Positions 1 through 4,356 of a stretch of 5,393 bases of DNA are shown here, in pieces; position 1 is the stretch's first letter; each line of letters begins with the position of its first letter. The position numbers and the translations under genes were made by a program. The notes beneath the pieces are model-generated. The model was not told where the DNA came from. It made no database searches and saw only the letters and a list, made by a program, of their open reading frames with translations. Source of the DNA: an uncultured Clostridia bacterium (lineage in GTDB: Bacteria > Bacillota > Clostridia > Christensenellales > Borkfalkiaceae); the NCBI GenBank assembly GCA_947629725.1, contig CANREU010000110.1, positions 1 through 5,393 on the forward strand. The letters run 5' to 3'.

Positions 1-1
1 G

Positions 2-58
2 TTGGAGGGGCAGGGGGGTAGGACGGCACATTCACCAGAGGGCGGAGATACATCATGA
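2..58 (+). CDS. Possible 3' end of an upstream gene (last 18 codons)
   Basis: Frame 2 is open from the window edge and stops at TGA 56-58, giving the tail LEGQGGRTAHSPEGGDTS. The stop sits in an ATGA overlap with the start codon of the flippase gene at 55, an arrangement typical of translationally coupled operon genes. Frame 1 is stopped by TAG at 19-21, so it cannot be the upstream gene. The tail is too short and too low in complexity to name a family. It may equally be an open stretch by chance, because GC-rich sequence has few stops. The call rests mainly on the ATGA junction. Confidence 0.3.
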   Translation: MEGQGGRTAHSPEGGDTS

Positions 59-1485
59 AGCACAAAACGTTCTTCAAAAACGCCGCGGTCCTGTCGGTCG
101 GCGGGCTCTTGGCGAGGGGGATCGGCGCGCTCTACCGCGTCCCCCTTGTCGGCATCCTCGGCGGCTATGGCATGGGGCTCTATCAAATGGCGTACCCCTT
201 CTTCTGCCTCGTCCTCACCTTCTCCTCGGCGGGGGTCCCCGCGGCGCTCGCGCGCATGGTGGCGAAGGAGGAGGCGCGGGGGAGCGGGGGAGGACGGCGC
301 GCCGCCGTCACTGCCCTGAAACTCTTCTTCGTCTTGGGGCTGTGCGGGAGCGCCGTCATGGCGATTTTCGCACCCCTTGTCGGCAAAATACAGGAAAATG
401 CCGCCCTTTGCGGGTGTTACCGCGCCCTCGCGCCCGCCGTTCTTCCCGTCGCACTCATCGCGGTCCTCCGCGGTTATTTTCAGGGAAAGAGCGACATGGC
501 GCCCACCGCCCTCTCCGAGATCGTCGAGCAGCTCGTGAAGGCGGCCGCGGGCACCCTCCTTGCCTGCCGTTTCCCGGACGATCCCGCCCGCGCGGTCTCT
601 GCGGCGCTCTTTGCCGTCACCCTCTCGGAGGGGGCCGCCCTCTTCTATCTCGCCGTCCGCTGGCGGAGGGAGGAAAAGAGCCGCATGCTGCCCGTCCGTA
701 CCCCGTCGGGCGGGGAGGTCTTCCGCGCCTCCCTGCCCGTGATGGTCTCCGCCTCCCTTCTTCCCCTCTCGCAGACGGTGGACAGCGTGCTCGTCGTGCG
801 CCTTCTTGCCCGCCACACATCCCGCGCGGTCGCCCTCTACGGCCTGCTCTCGGGGGGAGCGGCGGCGCTCGTGCACCTTCCCGCGGCGCTCTGCTGCGGG
901 ATCGCGGCGGCAGCGGTCCCCGTCCTCTCGCGCGTGTCGGAACGGGGGGAGGAGGCGCGGGGACGGGCGCTCAAGACCCTCTTTCTCGCCCTCGCGCTCT
1001 CCGCGCCCTGCGCCCTCGGGCTCTTCCTCTTTGCCCGTCCCATCGTGCATTTCCTTTACGGTGGGCTCTCCGCGGAGGACGCCGCCGAACTCATCCGCCT
1101 CGTGCGCGTGCTCTCCGTTTCCGCCGTTACCCTCTCGGCGATGGACGTCCTCGCCGCCTGTCTTACGGGCATGGGGAAGGCGAACCTCGCCGCGCGCTCC
1201 ATGCTCGCCGCCGTCACCGTGAAATTGCTCCTCCAGCTCCTCCTCGTTCCCGACCCCGTCTTTTCGGCGGAGGGTGCCGCGCTCGCGTCGAACTGCTGTT
1301 ATTTGGTTGCTTTTTCTCTCGATTTGTACTATACTATAAGAAAAAAAGGGGAAAAGGCATATGATCACGGTCGTGAGTCTCGGGACGGAGCCGGGCGACT
1401 TGACCCTGCGGGCGAAGGAGAAGCTCTCCTCCGCGGACAAGGTGCTCGTGCGCACCGCCGAAATTCCCTCGGCGCAGACGCTTGA
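55..1485 (+). CDS. SpoVB/YabM-like oligosaccharide (lipid-linked precursor) flippase, MATE/MOP superfamily
   Basis: Integral membrane protein of the polysaccharide/lipid-linked oligosaccharide exporter family (SpoVB, YabM, MurJ, Wzx relatives). Family members move undecaprenyl-linked cell-wall or polysaccharide precursors across the cytoplasmic membrane; the substrate here is inferred. Visible family marks are the N-terminal block ARGIGALYRVPLVGILGG (residues 20-37) running into GLYQMAYP (41-48), and RGYFQGKSDMAPTALSEIVEQ (139-159), strongly SpoVB-like. About 12 hydrophobic segments follow one another to near residue 425. This is about two fewer than the usual 14, and the protein is shorter than the roughly 520-530 residues of Bacillus SpoVB/YabM. 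The start is supported by GGAG at 44-47, seven bases before ATG 55. The family-like sequence ends at LYYTIRKK (424-431). The remaining 45 residues are hydrophilic, low-complexity translation of the first 125 bases of mazG in another frame, so the true C-terminus is doubtful. A -1 shift on A7 would end the protein at TGA 1362-1364 (about 436 residues). It lies in an operon with mazG, as in Bacillus yabM-yabN. Whether it serves sporulation cannot be told. Confidence 0.9.
   Translation: MKHKTFFKNAAVLSVGGLLARGIGALYRVPLVGILGGYGMGLYQMAYPFFCLVLTFSSAGVPAALARMVAKEEARGSGGGRRAAVTALKLFFVLGLCGSAVMAIFAPLVGKIQENAALCGCYRALAPAVLPVALIAVLRGYFQGKSDMAPTALSEIVEQLVKAAAGTLLACRFPDDPARAVSAALFAVTLSEGAALFYLAVRWRREEKSRMLPVRTPSGGEVFRASLPVMVSASLLPLSQTVDSVLVVRLLARHTSRAVALYGLLSGGAAALVHLPAALCCGIAAAAVPVLSRVSERGEEARGRALKTLFLALALSAPCALGLFLFARPIVHFLYGGLSAEDAAELIRLVRVLSVSAVTLSAMDVLAACLTGMGKANLAARSMLAAVTVKLLLQLLLVPDPVFSAEGAALASNCCYLVAFSLDLYYTIRKKGEKAYDHGRESRDGAGRLDPAGEGEALLRGQGARAHRRNSLGADA
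1341..1351 (+). promoter_or_regulatory. A7G4 tract: mazG ribosome binding site and possible -1 slippage site in the flippase gene
   Basis: The run AAAAAAAGGGG is the only purine-rich Shine-Dalgarno candidate at a workable distance from mazG; AGGGG 1347-1351 lies nine bases before ATG 1361. In the flippase frame the tract is read AGA AAA AAA GGG, which contains the slippery heptamer A AAA AAA. A -1 slip after it would read AGG GGA AAA GGC ATA TGA and stop at 1362-1364, exactly in an ATGA overlap with the mazG start. The SD role is well supported by position; frameshifting or transcript slippage is inferred only. Confidence 0.55.
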
Positions 1486-2758
1486 CGGGCTCGGCATTCC
1501 CTACGAAACCCTCGATTTTGTTTACGAGAAGAGCCGCAACTACGATACCCTCGCGAAAAATCTCGCCGCCGAGGTGCGAAAACGCGCAACGGGGGCGGAT
1601 ATTTGTTATTGTGTGGACGGCGGATGCCGCGAAGACGCGTGCGCCCGCCTTCTCATCGCGCGGGGGGCGAAGACGGTCGAGGGCAGGTCGAAGGCCTCGT
1701 ATCTTGCCGACCTTGCGGGGCTCGGCGGGGAATATACGGCGCGCTCCGCATTCTCCCTCGGGGAAGTCTCCCTGCCCCTCGTCGTCTATGACATTACGGC
1801 GGACAACATCTCCGACGTCAAGCTCTCCCTCGCGGAACGGTTCGGCGACGAGGCACCCGCCGCGCTCATCGTAGGCGGAAAGGCGAAGAAGATCCCCCTC
1901 TTCGAGGCGGACAGGGCAAAGAGCTACCCGCCCCTCTCGGGGCTCGCGGTGTACGCCGTCCCCCTTCTCGAGAAGAAGCGCTTCTCCTTTGAGGACCTCG
2001 TCGCCATTCTGCGCCGCCTGCGCGCCCCCGACGGGTGCCCGTGGGACAGGGTGCAGACGCACGAGAGCATCCGCATCAACGCGATCGAAGAGGCGTATGA
2101 GCTCGTCGACGCGGTCGATTGCGACGATCCCTCCAAGATGTGCGAGGAGGCGGGGGACGTCCTCATGCAGGCGCTCTTCCACACCCTCATCGAGGAGGAC
2201 AGGGGGCGGTTTTCGGTGGGGGACATGCTCACGGGCGTGTGCGAGAAACTCATCACGCGGCACACCCACGTGTTCGGACAGGACAAGGCGCAGAATGCGG
2301 AAGGCGCCCTCTCCGTTTGGGAAAAGAACAAGATGACGGAGAAGCACCAGACGACCTATTCGGACGCGGTGAACGACGTGCCGCAGTGCTTCCCCGCACT
2401 TCTGCGCGCGCAGAAGATTGCAAAGCGCATGGAGAAGGGGGGATGGGATCCCGCCACCGTCGAGAACTTCGAGAAAAAATTCCGCGAGGAGTACGCGGAA
2501 CTCAAGGAGGCGCTCTCCGCGGGAGACAAGGCGCGCATCTCGGAGGAGCTCGGCGACGTCCTGTTTTGTACGGTGGAACTCGGCAGGGCGGTCGGGGCGG
2601 AGTGCGAACGGGCCCTCCTCGACACGGTGAAGAAGTGCGCGGCGCGCTACAACGCATACGAACGGCTCGTGCTCGCCGACGGGAAGGATGTCCACGCCCT
2701 CACCGAGGCGGAAAAAGAAGAATACTACAGGAGAGCGAAAGATGGTCCGTCCGATTGA
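1361..2758 (+). CDS. mazG: Nucleoside triphosphate pyrophosphohydrolase MazG with degenerate N-terminal tetrapyrrole-methylase-like domain (YabN type)
   Basis: MazG hydrolyses nucleoside triphosphates to monophosphate plus pyrophosphate in the cytosol, and is thought to clear aberrant nucleotides and temper stress signalling. Residues 1 to about 205 resemble the tetrapyrrole (SAM-dependent) methylase fold of YabN: ITVVSLG at 2-8, then PLVVYDITADNISDVKLSL at 139-157. Residues 208 to about 330 are the first MazG half: CPWDRVQTHESI (226-237), the EExxE metal site EEAYE (243-247), its partner EEAGD (262-266), RHTHVFG (300-306) and VWEKNK (319-324). Residues 345 to about 460 are the second half, with EEYAE (376-380) and SEELGD (394-399). 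Both Mg-binding helical pairs are intact, so hydrolase activity is expected. The methylase-like domain lacks the usual glycine/proline-rich SAM loops: LGTEPGD for LGxGD, and CVDGGCREDA where relatives have a PGHP-like motif. It is probably structural or binds another ligand. The length of 465 is near YabN (about 490). The start ATG follows AGGGG. The gene overlaps the flippase frame at its 5' end and dusB by 17 bases at its 3' end. Confidence 0.95.
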   Translation: MITVVSLGTEPGDLTLRAKEKLSSADKVLVRTAEIPSAQTLDGLGIPYETLDFVYEKSRNYDTLAKNLAAEVRKRATGADICYCVDGGCREDACARLLIARGAKTVEGRSKASYLADLAGLGGEYTARSAFSLGEVSLPLVVYDITADNISDVKLSLAERFGDEAPAALIVGGKAKKIPLFEADRAKSYPPLSGLAVYAVPLLEKKRFSFEDLVAILRRLRAPDGCPWDRVQTHESIRINAIEEAYELVDAVDCDDPSKMCEEAGDVLMQALFHTLIEEDRGRFSVGDMLTGVCEKLITRHTHVFGQDKAQNAEGALSVWEKNKMTEKHQTTYSDAVNDVPQCFPALLRAQKIAKRMEKGGWDPATVENFEKKFREEYAELKEALSAGDKARISEELGDVLFCTVELGRAVGAECERALLDTVKKCAARYNAYERLVLADGKDVHALTEAEKEEYYRRAKDGPSD

Positions 2759-3701
2759 GATCGCGGGCATGGTATGCCCGAACAACGTCTTTCTCGCGCC
2801 GATGGCGGGATATTCCGATTACCCCTTCCGCAAGATGTGCCGCGCCCTCGGGGCGGGGCTCTCCTTCACGGAGATGGTGAGCTGCAAGGGTCTTGCGTTC
2901 GGGAACGAGGCGACGAAAAAGCTCCTCACCACGGGGGAGGGGGAGACCCCCCGCGCCGTGCAGATCTTCGGGAGTTCTCCCGTCCTCATGCGCGCGACCT
3001 GCGAGAGCGAGGAGCTCGCCCCCTTCGACCTCATCGACATCAACATGGGCTGCCCCATGCCCAAGATCGTGAAAAACGGCGAGGGGTGCGCCCTCATGGA
3101 GAACCCCGTCCTCGCCTTTCAGATCGTCTCCGAATGCGTAAAGAGCGGCAAGCGGATCTCGGTGAAGTTCCGCACGGGCATGAAGGAGGGGGACAGGCTC
3201 GCGGCGGACTTTGCAAAACTCTGTGAGGACGCGGGCGCCTGCATGGTCACGGTGCACGGCAGAACGCGGGACAAGATCTATTCGGGCCCGCCCGACTACG
3301 GGCAGATCGCGGAGGCGAAGGCGGCGGTGAAGATCCCCGTCATCGCGAACGGCGGCGTCTGGAACAGGAAGGACGTCGACAAGATGATCGACCGCACGGG
3401 GGCGGACGGGGTGATGATCGCCCGCGCCGCGATGTATAACCCCCGCGTGTTCTGCGAGATCGCGGGCGCGGAGCCGCCCTCCCTCCTCGAGATCTTCCTC
3501 ATCCAGCTGCGGGAGACGCGGGAGTACTACGGCGACGCGTTCGCCACGGTGCAGATGCGCAAGATGGCGGCGTTTTACTTAAAGGGAAAACACGGCGCGG
3601 CGCGCGGCAAGCAGCGGCTGTTTGCGGCGAAGACGCCCGAAGAGGTGGAAGCGCTCGCGCGGGAACTGCTCGTCGACCCCGGCGAAGGCACAACGGTATA
3701 G
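2742..3701 (+). CDS. dusB: tRNA-dihydrouridine synthase B (DusB family)
   Basis: FMN-dependent enzyme that reduces specific uridines in the tRNA D-loop to dihydrouridine using NAD(P)H, in the cytosol. The 319-residue product has the standard Dus layout: a TIM barrel opening with APMAGYSDYPFR (19-30), then EMVSCKG (44-50), QIFGS (74-78), and the catalytic motif DINMGCPMPKIVKNGEGCALM (99-119) with the proton-donor cysteine at 104. KFRTG (142-146), VHGRTRDKIYSG (171-182) and IANGGV (201-206) contribute FMN and substrate contacts. A helical C-terminal domain follows from about 245, with the typical ...MRKMAAFYLKG segment. The phosphate-binding segment reads ARAAMYNPRVF (227-237) instead of the common GRGALGNPW form, a mild variation. 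ATG 2742 was chosen because AGGAGA (2729-2734) lies seven bases upstream and MVRPIEIAG matches typical Dus N-termini. An in-frame ATG at 2688 would add 18 polar residues from inside mazG and has no family support. The start lies 17 bases before the mazG stop, implying coupled translation. Confidence 0.95.
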   Translation: MVRPIEIAGMVCPNNVFLAPMAGYSDYPFRKMCRALGAGLSFTEMVSCKGLAFGNEATKKLLTTGEGETPRAVQIFGSSPVLMRATCESEELAPFDLIDINMGCPMPKIVKNGEGCALMENPVLAFQIVSECVKSGKRISVKFRTGMKEGDRLAADFAKLCEDAGACMVTVHGRTRDKIYSGPPDYGQIAEAKAAVKIPVIANGGVWNRKDVDKMIDRTGADGVMIARAAMYNPRVFCEIAGAEPPSLLEIFLIQLRETREYYGDAFATVQMRKMAAFYLKGKHGAARGKQRLFAAKTPEEVEALARELLVDPGEGTTV

Positions 3702-3713
3702 AGGTATCCCATA

Positions 3714-3746
3714 CGCCCCCCCGACATCGGGGGCGCATTTGTTTTT
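3714..3746 (+). terminator. Intrinsic terminator of the flippase-mazG-dusB operon
   Basis: CGCCCCC (3714-3720) pairs with GGGGGCG (3729-3735) around the 8-base loop CCGACATC, giving a seven-pair all-GC stem. An alternative pairing slides the stem inward with an ACAT loop. The tail CATTTGTTTTTC (3736-3747) is T-rich as expected for Rho-independent termination. It begins 13 bases after the dusB stop codon and separates the operon from the repeat region and gyrB. Confidence 0.8.
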
Positions 3747-3816
3747 CGCTCGGTCCGTTCCCGCCCCTTGCCTACCTATCGACCACGTCATCCCGAGCCG
3801 CCGCACCTCTCCTCTT

Positions 3817-3858
3817 GCCTCCCCCCTTATACTTGAGGGGGGAGGGCAGGGTGGGGGG
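3817..3858 (+). other. C-rich/G-rich hairpin overlapping a potential G-quadruplex
   Basis: CCTCCCCCC (3818-3826) is perfectly complementary to GGGGGGAGG (3837-3845), with a loop of TTATACTTGA that can add a T-A pair. The G-rich arm continues into four G-tracts: G6 at 3837-3842, G3 at 3844-3846, G3 at 3849-3851 and G6 at 3853-3858, with loops of A, CA and T. Such short loops fit a stable intramolecular G-quadruplex on the + strand. The two structures are mutually exclusive. No function is known here; it lies inside the 150-bp inverted-repeat element. Confidence 0.5.
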
Positions 3859-3887
3859 TGGACTTCGTACTTCGGGATTCTTCGACA

Positions 3888-3922
3888 CGCCGCGCCGACC
3901 GCATTTTGCGGTCGGCGCGGCG
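3888..3922. repeat. 16-bp perfect stem-loop
   Basis: CGCCGCGCCGACCGCA (3888-3903) pairs without mismatch with TGCGGTCGGCGCGGCG (3907-3922) around a TTT loop. The stem is almost entirely G/C and would be very stable as RNA or as a DNA cruciform. It has no T-tract after it (GCTCAGAATGACG follows), so it is not a standard terminator. It sits between ATTCT (3877-3881) and AGAAT (3927-3931), which can extend the structure outward. Confidence 0.75.
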
Positions 3923-3946
3923 GCTCAGAATGACGCAGAAAAATAA

Positions 3947-3968
3947 GGGGGCGGGGTAGGAGGCCCCC
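3947..3968. repeat. Short GC hairpin
   Basis: GGGGGC (3947-3952) can pair with GCCCCC (3963-3968) around a ten-base G-rich loop. It is preceded by AAAAATAA and is not followed by a T-tract on the + strand. On the minus strand the CCCGCCCCC arm is followed by TTATTTTT, so a weak leftward terminator is conceivable, but no leftward gene needs one. Reported as structure only. Confidence 0.35.
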
Positions 3969-4006
3969 GAATTGCAGCGAGCCTCATATGCCCGAGCTAT
4001 AAAATA

Positions 4007-4032
4007 CGTCACCCTGAGCTTGTCGAAGGGTG
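4007..4032 (+). repeat. Intergenic palindromic repeat copy CGTCACCCTGAGC..TCGAAGGGTG
   Basis: CGTCACCCTGAGC followed by TTGTCGAAGGGTG carries the same core as the two ends of the 150-bp element and is close to the common CATCCTGAGCTTGTCGAAGGATG form known from many bacterial genomes. CACCCT (4010-4015) and AGGGTG (4027-4032) form a six-pair hairpin. It is the best preserved short-form copy in the window. Confidence 0.6.
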
Positions 4033-4077
4033 TCCTTATTCTAATGCGGTCATGTTTACTTCACGGCTTTGCCGTTC

Positions 4078-4115
4078 GTGCCGCCCTTCGATAACATTCA
4101 TAGCATGCGGGCGGG
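4078..4115 (+). repeat. Diverged direct repeat, copy 1
   Basis: This 38-base stretch, containing CTTCGATAACATTCATAGC and then ATGCGGGCGGG, matches 4151-4188 at 32 of 38 positions with an offset of 73 bases and no gap. Upstream of it the similarity continues loosely (CATG then ACTT) with a few bases of insertion. CCGCCC (4081-4086) and GGGCGG (4109-4114) at its ends are complementary, so it can fold back. It resembles no coding or RNA gene. Confidence 0.55.
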
Positions 4116-4123
4116 GCGACTAC

Positions 4124-4136
4124 GCTCAACATGACG
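4124..4136 (-). repeat. Intergenic repeat core, inverted copy
   Basis: GCTCAACATGACG reads CGTCATGTTGAGC on the minus strand, the same core as at 3786, 3918 (inverted) and 4007. With the copy at 4007 it makes a second convergent pair, about 130 bases end to end. The flanking GGCGACTAC continues the family pattern (GTAGTCGCC on the minus strand). Confidence 0.5.
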
Positions 4137-4150
4137 TACTTGTATGGCGT

Positions 4151-4188
4151 GTGTCGCTCTTCGATAGCGATCATAGCGTGCGGGCGGG
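4151..4188 (+). repeat. Diverged direct repeat, copy 2
   Basis: Second copy of the 38-base unit at 4078, with 32 of 38 identities. Most differences are transitions, consistent with an old duplication. TCGCT (4154-4158) and AGCGA (4166-4170) form a small hairpin that copy 1 lacks, because the substitutions create it. Confidence 0.55.
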
Positions 4189-4213
4189 CCGGGAAGGGAA
4201 GCCCGCGTCTTCC

Positions 4214-4248
4214 CCCAAAAAAGCGGGAATTTTCGCCGATTTTTTGGG
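4214..4248. repeat. A/T-flanked inverted repeat upstream of the gyrB promoter
   Basis: CCCAAAAAA (4214-4222) and TTTTTTGGG (4240-4248) are perfect reverse complements, with a 17-base spacer that can add a short GCG/CGC inner stem (4223-4225 with 4234-4236). The structure could act as a weak two-way terminator insulating gyrB from upstream reading, since each arm puts a T-run after a small GC stem, or as a binding site. GCGGGAA (4223-4229) also recurs inverted as TTCCCGC at 4273-4279, in the gyrB promoter spacer. Function not determined. Confidence 0.4.
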
Positions 4249-4265
4249 AATGTGCGAAAAAACAT

Positions 4266-4294
4266 TTTACTTTTCCCGCACGGCATGATATAAT
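4266..4294 (+). promoter_or_regulatory. gyrB promoter (housekeeping sigma, extended -10)
   Basis: The -10 box is a perfect TATAAT (4289-4294), preceded by TGA to give an extended -10. TTTACT (4266-4271) is a four-of-six -35 match exactly 17 bases upstream. A/T-rich sequence before it (GAAAAAACATTTT) could serve as an UP element. Transcription would start near 4301, leaving a leader of about 55 bases before gyrB. This is the only strong promoter-like sequence seen in the window. Confidence 0.8.
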
Positions 4295-4304
4295 AACCGT
4301 GTCT

Positions 4305-4320
4305 CGCGCGCGTGCGCGCG
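4305..4320 (+). other. 16-bp alternating C/G tract at the start of the gyrB leader
   Basis: CGCGCGCGTGCGCGCG alternates pyrimidine and purine at every position, the classic Z-DNA-prone pattern. As RNA it can fold into a six-pair stem, CGCGCG / CGCGCG, with a CGTG loop. It begins about four bases after the predicted transcription start and ends 36 bases before the gyrB ATG, so it would form the 5' end of the gyrB mRNA. Confidence 0.6.
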
Positions 4321-4356
4321 TTATAAACATAGTAATACGATAACGGAGTAAATGGA

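Larger units (their letters stand above)
3786..3935. repeat. 150-bp inverted-repeat element (REP/MITE-like) bounded by CGTCATyCyGAGCCGCCG
   Basis: The left end CGTCATCCCGAGCCGCCG (3786-3803) and the reverse complement of the right end CGTCATTCTGAGCCGCCG (3918-3935) match at 16 of 18 positions; extending inward by three gives 19 of 21. The core motif resembles the widespread GTCATCCTGAGC..TCGAAGGAT class of bacterial intergenic palindromes (known family, identity by recall). GATTCTTCGAC (3876-3886) and CTCAGAATGACG (3924-3935) are the two halves of the usual short form, here pushed apart by a long hairpin. No clear target-site duplication is visible. No transposase is encoded, so any mobility would depend on an enzyme elsewhere. 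Confidence 0.6.
3702..4356. other. Repeat-rich intergenic region between dusB and gyrB
   Basis: About 655 bases without a credible gene. Open frames here are short, run through hairpins and repeats, lack convincing ribosome sites and give no recognisable protein. From left to right it holds the dusB terminator (to 3746), an inverted-repeat element (3786-3935), a G-rich hairpin (3947-3968), a second pair of CGTCA..GAGC motifs (4007-4136), a diverged direct repeat (4078-4188), an A/T-flanked inverted repeat (4214-4248), the gyrB promoter (4266-4294) and a CG-alternating leader tract (4305-4320). Separate entries describe each. Confidence 0.85.

Noticed and set aside
342..1364. 340-codon + frame inside the flippase gene ending at the ATGA with mazG
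   Set aside because: As a protein it is Arg/Pro/Gly-rich frame-shadow sequence. Only its last few codons matter, as the landing frame of a possible -1 shift.
2688..2741. Upstream in-frame ATG for dusB
   Set aside because: It adds 18 charged residues lying within mazG. ATG 2742 has a good Shine-Dalgarno sequence and a family-typical N-terminus.
1334..2785. 483-codon minus-strand open frame opposite mazG
   Set aside because: It mirrors mazG codons in GC-rich DNA, where antisense stops are rare. The product is a low-complexity Arg/Glu/Val-rich chain with no recognisable motif, while the + strand gene has clear MazG motifs.
3622..3933. 103-codon + frame crossing the dusB end and the repeat element
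   Set aside because: It overlaps the end of dusB, passes through the terminator and the 16-bp hairpin, and has no start signal or recognisable sequence.
3786..4188. CRISPR array
   Set aside because: The repeats are few, differ in orientation and sequence, and lack evenly sized unique spacers.
4052..4330. Short open frames on both strands between the repeats and gyrB
   Set aside because: They run across direct repeats, the promoter and the CG tract, lack ribosome sites of note, and give Arg/Ser/Pro-rich products with no family.
3702..4356. Chromosome origin next to gyrB
   Set aside because: No TTATCCACA-type DnaA boxes or AT-rich unwinding region were seen, and dnaA, dnaN and recF are absent. 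gyrB alone does not mark an origin.
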